Assembly: GCA_000433135.1 (NCBI GenBank)
Contig: HF991966.1
Coordinates: 26,630-37,782, forward strand
From: Clostridium sp. CAG:921
GTDB lineage: Bacteria > Bacillota > Clostridia > TANB77 > CAG-465
Direction: 5' to 3'
Length of the DNA stretch: 11,153 bases
Shown: piece after piece, positions 1-6,841 of the stretch
Layout: every line of letters begins with the position of its first letter
How positions within the stretch are numbered: position 1 is the stretch's first letter
The notes under the pieces: model-generated
Database searches by the model: none
The model's input: the letters and a program-made list of their open reading frames with translations, nothing else
Told to the model about the DNA's origin: nothing
Program-made: the position numbers and the translations under genes

Positions 1-178
1 CAGTTCTTATATGGACAATTTCAAAACCCGCATTTTTTACTAACTTATTTTCTAGACCGTTTTTAGTACCAATAAATAAAAATTCTGAATCTTTTTCATT
101 TTTTTGTATTATTCTTGCAATAGCTATTGCTGGATTTACATGTCCACCAGTACCTGCACAAGCAAATATAACTCTCAT
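1..178 (-). CDS. murG: MurG, UDP-GlcNAc:lipid I GlcNAc transferase (5' part, cut by window edge)
   Basis: MurG adds GlcNAc from UDP-GlcNAc to lipid I on the inner face of the membrane, giving lipid II. Only the first 59 codons are present; the frame runs off the left edge. The N-terminus reads MRVIFACAGTGGHVNPAIAI, carrying the glycine-rich GTGGHxxPA loop that is diagnostic of MurG; FIGTKNGLE follows, also family-like. The ATG at 178-176 is the only standard start in this frame after the ftsW stop. No good SD lies right in front of it: the two SD-like sequences are upstream of and inside a 14-bp inverted repeat (see that entry). It is the last gene seen of the cluster, about 100 nt after ftsW, with no murD between. 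Identity is secure; only the C-terminal part is unseen. Confidence 0.95.
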   Translation of the reverse strand, partial: MRVIFACAGTGGHVNPAIAIARIIQKNEKDSEFLFIGTKNGLENKLVKNAGFEIVHIRT

Positions 179-188
179 ACTTAAATTT

Positions 189-242
189 ATAACATATATA
201 CTAAAATTAACTCTCCTAAGTATATATGTTATAATCTCCTTT
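189..242 (-). promoter_or_regulatory. murG leader hairpin between SD and start codon
   Basis: In minus-strand RNA order there is an AAAGGAGA SD (242-235), 2 nt, a perfect 14-bp inverted repeat (arms 232-219 and 202-189), 10 nt, then the murG ATG. The 16-nt loop (218-203) carries a second SD-like TAGGAGAG (218-211). Unfolded, the first SD is 56 nt from the ATG; folded, the effective gap is about 12 nt. Inference: the stem either bridges the SD to the start codon or presents the loop SD. The stem is almost all A-U and has no U-tract behind it, so it is not a terminator. Confidence 0.5.
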
Positions 243-249
243 CTTTATA

Positions 250-277
250 ATTTTATTACACTCAATAATTAATTCAA
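250..277 (-). promoter_or_regulatory. possible internal promoter before murG
   Basis: A TTGAAT (277-272) and a TAAAAT (255-250) are separated by 16 bp on the minus strand, right after and partly abutting the ftsW stop codon. Transcription would begin near 243, just at the first SD of the murG leader. The match is only fair in such AT-rich DNA, so this is a weak call. Confidence 0.25.
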
Positions 278-1414
278 TCAATCATTTTTGCAGTTTCTAG
301 AAACGCTAAGTAATAATCCCATTGCACATAAATTTATAAGAAGTGCCGTACCACCATAACTAAAAAATGGTAATGGCATTCCAGTAACTGGCATTGTACA
401 GGTTACAACTGCTACATTTACAAATATTTGTAATGCAAATACACTAGTTATACCTGTAGCTATTAGTGATCCAAATAAATCATTACAAGTTATTGCAATT
501 TTGTATCCACGATATATGAAAAATACAAAAACACTTAAAACTGTAACTGTACCAACAAGACCAAACTCTTCTCCTAAAACTGAGAAAATAAAATCATTTT
601 GTGCCTCTGGAAGCCAAAGATACTTTTCACGACTTTGACCTATACCTCTTCCAAATATTCCACCAGAACCTATAGCATACAAACTTTGAGCAGCTTGCCA
701 GTTTCCATCTTTTATGTTTTCTTCTGGATTTAAAAATGAAAATATTCTTTTTAATCTAAATTCATCTGTTACTATAAAAGCTCCACCAACTACTAATATC
801 AGCATAATTACAGCTATTACATACTTAGGCTTTATATTTATACCACTTGCAAATATAATCGATATAGATGCTACACCCATTACGATTGTACCACTCATGT
901 GTTTTTGTAAATACATTACAACAACAACTGCCATAAGAAGCAAAAATGGAATAAAATATCCCTTTATATTATTTAATTTTTTTGGATTTGTTGATATATA
1001 AGCAGCTGTTGCCATTACTAGTGCTATTTTCATTATTTCAGATGGCTGAAATGTAAAACTCTCACCAAACCCAAGCCATCTTTTAGCACCATTTCTGCTA
1101 ACTCCAAGAGGAGTCAATACTGCAATAAGCAAAAGAATAGAAATAATATAAAATATATAACTTGCCTTTTTATACTTAGTATAATCAATTTTTGATATAA
1201 ATAGCATAGCTATAACTCCTACTATTGCAAGCATCAACTGTCTTTGAAGTAATGCAGTACTATTACCAGACGTACTAAGTGCATAATATGAACTTGCTGA
1301 AGCAACCATAACTAGCCCCATACTAAGTAATATCAAAATTGTAACAAGCATGCTAAAATCAAGTTTTTTTTCTTCTTTTTTGTTGCCTTTTCCTACAATA
1401 CTAATTTTTTTCAT
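278..1414 (-). CDS. ftsW: FtsW/SpoVE-type SEDS peptidoglycan glycosyltransferase
   Basis: This is a polytopic membrane protein of the SEDS family (FtsW, RodA, SpoVE), which polymerises lipid II with a partner class B PBP; the partner is probably the PASTA PBP encoded upstream. Many hydrophobic segments run from about residue 20 to the C-terminus. The block LPEAQNDFIF (about 268-277) holds the Asp (D274) matching the catalytic aspartate of FtsW/RodA. GMPLPFFSYGGT (about 345-356) is the C-terminal SEDS signature. The usual QPDLGT-like motif reads QKHMSGT here. I chose the ATG at 1414 (378 aa), 6 nt after AGGAG; the in-frame TTG at 1420 touches the SD and cannot be the start. The gene follows mraY by 27 nt. 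Whether it serves vegetative division or sporulation (SpoVE) cannot be told from sequence. Confidence 0.93.
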   Translation of the reverse strand: MKKISIVGKGNKKEEKKLDFSMLVTILILLSMGLVMVASASSYYALSTSGNSTALLQRQLMLAIVGVIAMLFISKIDYTKYKKASYIFYIISILLLIAVLTPLGVSRNGAKRWLGFGESFTFQPSEIMKIALVMATAAYISTNPKKLNNIKGYFIPFLLLMAVVVVMYLQKHMSGTIVMGVASISIIFASGINIKPKYVIAVIMLILVVGGAFIVTDEFRLKRIFSFLNPEENIKDGNWQAAQSLYAIGSGGIFGRGIGQSREKYLWLPEAQNDFIFSVLGEEFGLVGTVTVLSVFVFFIYRGYKIAITCNDLFGSLIATGITSVFALQIFVNVAVVTCTMPVTGMPLPFFSYGGTALLINLCAMGLLLSVSRNCKND

Positions 1415-1441
1415 ATACAACTCCTATTTTTTTTCGAGCTA

Positions 1442-2395
1442 CTATACAAAATAAGCAACCACTGAACATACTGCCGTTACCATCCAAAATAGTATAACAA
1501 CACTAGTTTCTTTCATTCCGCTTAATTCTAAATGGTGATGAAATGGCGCCATTTTAAATAATCTTTTCCCCTTTGTAATCTTAAAATATGCAACTTGTAA
1601 TATAACAGATAAGGTATCTATTATACAAACAAATGCTACAATAGCTAAGTAAAGTGGCATCTTTAATATAATAGCAATTGAGGCTATCGCACCTCCTAGT
1701 GCAAGTGAACCTGTATCCCCCATAAATACTTTAGCAGGATGAAAATTAAATAACAAAAATGCTATACATGTTCCAACAGTGCTAGAACCTAGTATTATCA
1801 TTTCTGTATTTTGATTTTTAATTGCAATTATTGTAAAAAATGTCATTATAATGGCACACACACCAGTTGCAAGTCCATCAAGACCATCTGTTAAATTAAG
1901 TGCATTTGTAGTTCCAAGCAAAATAAATGCAGTAAAAAATATAAACGCTCCTATGCTAAGAGTAACTGGTTGTGAAACTACTGGTATAATTATATCTGTT
2001 CCTAAATTAAATACATTTAAATACAATAATATAAAAATCGCTGTAACTATAAAAAGCCCCAACATTTTTTTTGCAGGTGACAAACCATTTGCATCTTTTT
2101 TTATAAGCTTTTTATAATCATCAATAAATCCTACTATTCCAAATCCAAGTATTGAAACTATTGGAAGTATTAATATTTTATGCGAGACTATATTAAATCC
2201 AAGTATAAGTACTAGAACAATTATCATAATTATTCCACCCATCGTAGGCGTACCCTGCTTTTTTAAATGTTCCTTTGGTCCATCTGTCCTTACAATTTGA
2301 CCAACTTTCTTTTTCCTTAATTTTGGAACTACAATAATACCTAAAATTACTGTAGCTACAAAAGCTATTACTAAATTTAAAGTTTGTGTGTTCAT
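1442..2395 (-). CDS. mraY: MraY, phospho-MurNAc-pentapeptide transferase (lipid I synthase)
   Basis: MraY transfers phospho-MurNAc-pentapeptide from its UDP carrier to undecaprenyl phosphate, making lipid I in the inner membrane. The 317-residue product has the usual length and about ten hydrophobic segments. Family motifs appear in order: TPTMGG (49-54), the Asp pair IDDYKK (91-96, D92-D93), NLTDGLDGLA (167-176), GDTGS (226-230, the nucleophile-region Asp) and the PFHHHLE histidine motif (284-290). The ATG at 2395 sits 6 nt after GAGGAG. The frame stays open upstream to a TTG at 2437 that would add 14 charged residues, but no SD precedes that, so the shorter form is preferred. It lies 59 nt after murE, with murF absent between them, and just before ftsW. 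Confidence 0.96.
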   Translation of the reverse strand: MNTQTLNLVIAFVATVILGIIVVPKLRKKKVGQIVRTDGPKEHLKKQGTPTMGGIIMIIVLVLILGFNIVSHKILILPIVSILGFGIVGFIDDYKKLIKKDANGLSPAKKMLGLFIVTAIFILLYLNVFNLGTDIIIPVVSQPVTLSIGAFIFFTAFILLGTTNALNLTDGLDGLATGVCAIIMTFFTIIAIKNQNTEMIILGSSTVGTCIAFLLFNFHPAKVFMGDTGSLALGGAIASIAIILKMPLYLAIVAFVCIIDTLSVILQVAYFKITKGKRLFKMAPFHHHLELSGMKETSVVILFWMVTAVCSVVAYFV

Positions 2396-2454
2396 GTTTA
2401 TCTCCTCGTCTTTATTTTTTTGCTTTACCATATACAATTTAGTTAAAGTTATAA

Positions 2455-3927
2455 CTATTCTATATTTTTATCAGGCATATTCTCTGCAATACTTGCAACA
2501 ACTTTTCTCTCATCAAAAGGTATTTTTTTACCATTTTTTAATTCTTGATAAGTTTCATGTCCTTTACCAGCAATTATAACAATATCATTTTTCCAAGCAA
2601 TTTGCATAGCAAATGCAATTGCTTGCTTTCTATTTTCAATAATTTTGTAAAGTCCTCTTGTTTGTTTTATTCCTTTTTCTATATCACTCATAATTTTTTT
2701 CGGTGATTCATCTCTTGGATTATCTGTAGTTATTACAGTAAAATTAGCCATTTTTCCTGCTATTTCTCCCATAACACTTCTTTTTTCTTTGTCTCTATTT
2801 CCACCACAGCCAAACACTAAAATTATTCTGCCTTTTGCAAATTTTTTAACAGAAGACAAAATTGCTTCTAAACTAGAAGGATTATGTGCATAGTCAACCA
2901 TTACAGTAAATGTTTTTGCAAGCGGTATTATTTCTGCTCTTCCTGGTACTTTTACAGCACTAAGAGCCATAAGTATAGCATCCATCTGGCATCCAAGCAA
3001 ACTACATACCCCAATAGCAGCAAGAGCATTATACACTGTAAATCTACCAGGTATTCCAATTTGTATTGTCTCAAGCATCTTATTTACATACATCTTAAAC
3101 TCTACATTTGACGCATTAATTCTTATATCAGATGCTGTTAAATTCACCTCATTATCAAGGCCATAAGTGGCTGTCTTACACTTTATCATTTTTAAAAGTT
3201 TAGGAGCATAAATGTCATCACCATTTATTAAGGCAAAATCAGACATTTCAAAAAGCTTTGCTTTAGCTACTAAATAATTTTCCATTGTTTTATGAAAATC
3301 CAAATGTTCCTGTGATAAATTTGTAAATACACTTATTGTAAAGTGTATACCATACACTCTATAAAGTTCTAAGGCATGTGAACTTACTTCCATTACAACA
3401 TACTCTTGATTTGCATCAACCATTTGCTTTAAAAGCCTTTGCAAATCTAGACTCTCTGGAGACGTTCTTGTTGCTTCTATTTTAACATCAGCATAGGTAT
3501 TGTATATTGTTCCAATCATTCCCGTTTGCTTTGAAGAAGCATTTAATATATCTCTTATCATATACGCTGTAGATGTTTTTCCTTTTGTACCAGTAATTCC
3601 AATTATTTTTAATTTTCTTGCTGGGAAATCATAATATCTTGCTGCGCAAAGTGCAAGTGCAATTCTTGCGTTTTCAACAAATATAAACGTTATATTTTGA
3701 TATTCTTCAATATCTATCTCATCTTCTACAATAATTGCCTTGGCCCCATTTTCTATTGCCTCTTTAATGTAATTTTTTCCATCATCTCTAAAGCCTTTTA
3801 TTGCAACAAATAAATCATTTTCTTCTATTTTTTTTGAATCATATTCTATTTTTGAAATCTCTATTTGTGTATTTCCATTTACACTTTTTATATCTTTTAA
3901 ATCTTCTATTAAATATTGTAAAAACAT
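2455..3927 (-). CDS. murE: MurE, UDP-MurNAc-tripeptide ligase (predicted meso-DAP-adding)
   Basis: MurE is the cytoplasmic ATP-dependent ligase that adds the third amino acid to UDP-MurNAc-L-Ala-D-Glu. The 490-residue product has the normal length. Visible motifs are the ATP loop GITGTKGKTST (110-120), TRTSPESLDL (153-162), SSHALE (182-187), a YLVAKAKLF block whose Lys222 fits the carbamylated lysine, DYAHNP (345-350), GCGGNRDKEKR (373-383) and GKGHE (454-458). DNPR (402-405) is the known signature of meso-diaminopimelate-adding enzymes; lysine-adding ones differ at the Arg. The start is the ATG at 3927, 8 nt after AAGGAG. An in-frame GTG at 3936 overlaps that SD, so it is rejected. It is 91 nt after the PBP gene, in a gap holding a possible promoter and a 14-bp palindrome. 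Confidence 0.96.
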   Translation of the reverse strand: MFLQYLIEDLKDIKSVNGNTQIEISKIEYDSKKIEENDLFVAIKGFRDDGKNYIKEAIENGAKAIIVEDEIDIEEYQNITFIFVENARIALALCAARYYDFPARKLKIIGITGTKGKTSTAYMIRDILNASSKQTGMIGTIYNTYADVKIEATRTSPESLDLQRLLKQMVDANQEYVVMEVSSHALELYRVYGIHFTISVFTNLSQEHLDFHKTMENYLVAKAKLFEMSDFALINGDDIYAPKLLKMIKCKTATYGLDNEVNLTASDIRINASNVEFKMYVNKMLETIQIGIPGRFTVYNALAAIGVCSLLGCQMDAILMALSAVKVPGRAEIIPLAKTFTVMVDYAHNPSSLEAILSSVKKFAKGRIILVFGCGGNRDKEKRSVMGEIAGKMANFTVITTDNPRDESPKKIMSDIEKGIKQTRGLYKIIENRKQAIAFAMQIAWKNDIVIIAGKGHETYQELKNGKKIPFDERKVVASIAENMPDKNIE

Positions 3928-3941
3928 ATTATTCACTCCTT

Positions 3942-3955
3942 GTAATAATTATTAC
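3942..3955. repeat. perfect 14-bp palindrome in the murE leader
   Basis: GTAATAATTATTAC is exactly self-complementary. It lies between the TATAAT at 3961-3966 and the murE SD at 3936-3941, so it would fall at or just after the transcription start. It could be an operator or merely AT-rich chance; one such palindrome in 11 kb of AT-rich DNA is not improbable. Confidence 0.35.
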
Positions 3956-3960
3956 CACTA

Positions 3961-3991
3961 ATTATATCATATTTTTCTTTATTAAATTCAA
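3961..3991 (-). promoter_or_regulatory. possible promoter for murE-mraY-ftsW
   Basis: A perfect TATAAT (3966-3961) is preceded by TGA (3969-3967), forming an extended -10 element in the minus direction. The nearest -35-like hexamer, TTGAAT (3991-3986), is 19 bp away, which is long, but extended -10 promoters need the -35 less. The same TGA-TATAAT arrangement occurs before the PBP gene. It lies in the 91-nt PBP-murE gap. Confidence 0.42.
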
Positions 3992-4018
3992 AGTTTTAAC
4001 TTGCTTTATTTCTACATT

Positions 4019-6199
4019 TTATGGCAGTTCAGTAGTATCTACACATTTTATTGTAACAATTGAACCCTTCTCAAGAATAGTATTTACGGATGGATCCTGC
4101 ATAAGTACATATCCATTTCCAACCACTCTTACATTTAAATTGGCTGATTGTAATTTTGATATTGCCTTTGAAGCCGTCATATTTCTAACATCAGGCACTG
4201 TAGTTGTTTGTTTTTGATCATCTGTTGTATATACCCTTATAGTTGATCCTTCCATCAATGCTGCACTGGATTTAGGAATTTGCGCTTTTACAATATCACT
4301 AGCTTTTAATTCTACATCAGAAGCAATCGAAAATCCTTGTTCCTTTAAAGTCTTAGTAGCCTGTTCTACAGTAAGTCCTACAATACTTGGTACGACCTTT
4401 TCTTTTATTTGATTTTCTTCAATAGTATAATCTGGTGCTATATCAAGATATCTAAGTGACTCATCAAGTATAGATCCAACAATAGGTGCACATATAGTAC
4501 CACCACCATGACCTGCTTCACCTTGTGGTCCATATACATTTACAACTACAACAAGTTCTGGATTATTTACTGGCGCTATTCCTGCAAATCCTGCCATATA
4601 TTTTAAGTTTTCTCCTCTTCCTTGTTCACCAGTTGCAGTTTTTCCTGCTACCCTATATCCATTTACTTTAGCGCCCTTACCAGTACCAGTAGATACTGTA
4701 TCTTCTAAGGCACTAAGTATACTACCAGAAGTTTCTTCAGACATTATCTGTTTTAATACTTTTGATGTAGTAACTTTTTCATAATTTCCACTTCCACTTT
4801 TTATTTCTTTTACAACATATGGAGTTACCATATATCCACCATTTGCTATAGCACAGTAATTAACAGCAGTTTGTAAAGTTGAAATAGAAATAGTCTGACC
4901 AAAAGATGTTGTAGCAAGGTCTACCACAGTCATATTATTTTTATCATGCATTATTCCGCTAGCTTCACCTGGTAAATCGATTCCAGTTTTTGAATACAAA
5001 TTAAAAGCTTCAAGATAATTACAATATTTTTCAATTCCTATTCTTTGAGAAACTTGCATAAATACTGGGTTACATGAATTCATTATCCCTTGTCGTAAAG
5101 ATTCTTGACCATGTGGTCTATAATATCTCCAACAACGTATACTCCACGTTCCAATCTTCATTGAACCCGCACAATTAAAATCAGCAGCTTTATCCATAGT
5201 TGTAACTTTCTCTTCAAGTGCAGCTGTCGCTGTTACAATTTTAAATGTAGAACCAGGTTCTGCAGTGTTTGAAATTGTTTTATTTATCCACATATTAGTA
5301 AGTGCATTTGATTTATCTTTTGAAGACATTGTATCCCAGTTTTGTTTTAATTCATCAGTATTTGGAGTAAAAGGATCATTTGGATCAAATGTTGGAGAAT
5401 TTGCAAGTGCTAGCACTTCACCAGTTGATGGTCTAAGTACCACAGCCATTCCATATTCTGCTTGATTTTCGGTTACTACCTTATTTAAGTATTTTTCCGT
5501 AATTGATTGTATAGTTGCATCAATAGTAAGCACTATATCTTTTCCATCAGTTGGTGCTATATATTGTTCATTTGTAAATGGAGTCTCTCTTCCTTTTACA
5601 TCAGTACTTCCAACTATTTTTCCAGGCACGCCTGAGAGTTCATCCTCATAAGATTTTTCAACTCCATAAAGTCCTTGATTATCAGAACCAACAAATCCAA
5701 GTACATGAGCCATTAAAGTACCATATGGATATACTCTTTTTGTATCCTCATCTACTCTAATTCCAGATAAACTTGCACTGCTTATATATTCCAAAATCTC
5801 ATTTGCTTTTTCTTCATCTACTTTACTAGCAATTTTCTCACTTGCGGTTTTTTTATTTAATTTTGCAAGTATATCTTCGCTACTAAGTTCAAGTATTTGT
5901 GCAAGTTTTTTTGCTACTTCTTCTTTTTTACTTTGCTCAATACTATTTGGAACAACAGTAACAACATTTGTAGAAACACTTTGAGCAAGTACTTTTTGCC
6001 CTGTAGCGTCATATATAGTTCCTCTTTTAGCAGCCACAGTTCTTTGTCTTGTTTGTTGTTCATATGCTTTTTGAGTGTAATGCTCTTGTTTTATAACTTG
6101 TATATATATAAGACGTATAACAAGTACCAATGCAATTAGCAAACATGCTAGTAGCATTTTTATAACTCTTTTTTGGCTTTTAAGGCTCATATACGCCAA
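4019..6199 (-). CDS. Class B penicillin-binding protein with two PASTA domains (FtsI/PBP2B/SpoVD type)
   Basis: This is a D,D-transpeptidase that cross-links peptidoglycan at the septum or spore cortex. It has a short cytoplasmic tail and one membrane anchor (about 13-33), a PBP dimerisation domain (RGTIYD at 59-64), and a transpeptidase domain with S317-T-F-K320 (nucleophile motif) and S375-C-N377. The third motif reads K520-T-A-T-G where K-T/S-G is usual. Two PASTA repeats follow (about 601-658 and 665-719). Its 726 residues and PASTA pair resemble SpoVD and PBP2B/PBP2X; sequence alone does not settle which. The start is TTG at 6199: AGGAGG (6213-6208) is 8 nt upstream of it, whereas the next in-frame ATG (6190) would be 17 nt away. 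It has its own predicted promoter behind a terminator, and murE follows. Confidence 0.93.
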   Translation of the reverse strand: MAYMSLKSQKRVIKMLLACLLIALVLVIRLIYIQVIKQEHYTQKAYEQQTRQRTVAAKRGTIYDATGQKVLAQSVSTNVVTVVPNSIEQSKKEEVAKKLAQILELSSEDILAKLNKKTASEKIASKVDEEKANEILEYISSASLSGIRVDEDTKRVYPYGTLMAHVLGFVGSDNQGLYGVEKSYEDELSGVPGKIVGSTDVKGRETPFTNEQYIAPTDGKDIVLTIDATIQSITEKYLNKVVTENQAEYGMAVVLRPSTGEVLALANSPTFDPNDPFTPNTDELKQNWDTMSSKDKSNALTNMWINKTISNTAEPGSTFKIVTATAALEEKVTTMDKAADFNCAGSMKIGTWSIRCWRYYRPHGQESLRQGIMNSCNPVFMQVSQRIGIEKYCNYLEAFNLYSKTGIDLPGEASGIMHDKNNMTVVDLATTSFGQTISISTLQTAVNYCAIANGGYMVTPYVVKEIKSGSGNYEKVTTSKVLKQIMSEETSGSILSALEDTVSTGTGKGAKVNGYRVAGKTATGEQGRGENLKYMAGFAGIAPVNNPELVVVVNVYGPQGEAGHGGGTICAPIVGSILDESLRYLDIAPDYTIEENQIKEKVVPSIVGLTVEQATKTLKEQGFSIASDVELKASDIVKAQIPKSSAALMEGSTIRVYTTDDQKQTTTVPDVRNMTASKAISKLQSANLNVRVVGNGYVLMQDPSVNTILEKGSIVTIKCVDTTELP

Positions 6200-6205
6200 T
6201 TAATA

Positions 6206-6214
6206 CCCCTCCTC
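6206..6214 (-). promoter_or_regulatory. strong SD that selects a TTG start for the PBP
   Basis: GAGGAGGGG on the minus strand contains a full AGGAGG (6213-6208). Its 8-nt gap to the TTG at 6199 is ideal, while the ATG at 6190 lies 17 nt away. The N-terminus is therefore read as MAYMSLK. Confidence 0.7.
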
Positions 6215-6225
6215 GTTTCTAATTT

Positions 6226-6254
6226 ATTATATCATAACTAACAAAAAAAACCAA
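6226..6254 (-). promoter_or_regulatory. extended -10 promoter for the PBP-to-murG half of the cluster
   Basis: The minus strand has TTGGTT (6254-6249), a 17-bp spacer, and a perfect TATAAT (6231-6226) directly preceded by TGA (6234-6232), an extended -10. Transcription should begin near 6219, leaving a very short leader before the SD. The -35 hexamer is part of the 3' arm of the preceding terminator hairpin. It looks like a housekeeping sigma-A site, not a sporulation sigma-E site. Confidence 0.65.
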
Positions 6255-6301
6255 GTAAAAATTTAAGTCCTACTACATAATACTTAAATTTCGTCTTGGT
6301 T
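6243..6301 (-). terminator. intrinsic terminator after ftsL
   Basis: In minus-strand RNA, AACCAAG (6301-6295) pairs with CTTGGTT (6255-6249) and a 10-bp inner stem AAATTTAAGT/ACTTAAATTT (6291-6282 with 6268-6259) closes a 13-nt loop. The two stems are parted by a 3x3 internal loop. An eight-base U-tract (6250-6243) overlaps the end of the outer arm. This is a convincing rho-independent terminator inside what is normally one operon. Confidence 0.8.
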
Positions 6302-6314
6302 ATTACTGCTTTTT

Positions 6315-6821
6315 TTAAAATATACTACTAAAGAAATTTTTAATAGTATCAATTACACTATTTATACTTGTAGTATCATTACTTTTTTCGACCATTTGAA
6401 TTGATTTAGAAGTGTCTATATATACTGTCTGAGATTGATCTGGCTTTTGCATTCCAAGTTGTTGTTTAGCATAAGCCTCTATTTTATTTAAATCTGTTTT
6501 TTGTTCTATCTCAATTTGCTTATTTAAAAGCTTAGCTTCAACTGAAGCAAGTGAACTTTTTAATTTTTGTACTTTCAAATTTTTTTCACTTATCAGACTA
6601 TATCTATACGTTATAATCATACTCATAGCAAAAACGACTAGTACCATACTAACTACCAGCGTGTTTTTTTTAGATTTTGGCTGTACTTTTGATCTTATTC
6701 TATTTTTGCCATATCTTCTATTTCTAGTGGATATATTGCTTTTCTTTTCTTGATTTTGACTACTTTTTCGTACAGCATTTCCATCCTCATAAAAATCATT
6801 ATATGATTTTAACGCTGGCAT
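6315..6821 (-). CDS. ftsL: FtsL/DivIC-like septum formation protein
   Basis: This is a bitopic divisome protein that, in known relatives, binds DivIC/FtsB and FtsQ/DivIB and helps to activate the FtsW-PBP pair. The 168 residues show a very basic, low-complexity cytoplasmic tail (about 18-52), one membrane span (about 54-72), then an extracytoplasmic helix with heptad-like leucine spacing (about 76-110) and EAYAKQQLGM (115-124), typical of the septum-formation-initiator family. A tail with an amphipathic end (IDTIKNFFSSIF) follows. The call rests on topology, size and position between rsmH and the PBP, since FtsL diverges strongly. The ATG at 6821 has AGAGGT 9 nt upstream and starts 20 nt after the rsmH stop, so the two are co-transcribed. 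A terminator follows directly. Confidence 0.8.
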   Translation of the reverse strand: MPALKSYNDFYEDGNAVRKSSQNQEKKSNISTRNRRYGKNRIRSKVQPKSKKNTLVVSMVLVVFAMSMIITYRYSLISEKNLKVQKLKSSLASVEAKLLNKQIEIEQKTDLNKIEAYAKQQLGMQKPDQSQTVYIDTSKSIQMVEKSNDTTSINSVIDTIKNFFSSIF

Positions 6822-6841
6822 TAACTACTCACCTCTTAACC

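Noticed and set aside
187..195. ATG-TTA-TAA mini-ORF in the murG leader
   Set aside because: Three codons inside the inverted repeat; no evidence that it is translated.
714..1001. Plus-strand ORFs opposite ftsW, mraY, murE, the PBP, rsmH and the desulfurase
   Set aside because: All lie antisense to well-supported genes, lack SD sequences and family motifs, and read as low-complexity shadows.
4788..4799. Two adjacent CCACTT copies, like MraZ boxes, inside the PBP gene
   Set aside because: They have a 6-bp period, not 10, lie deep in a coding region and encode a Gly-Ser stretch; most likely chance.
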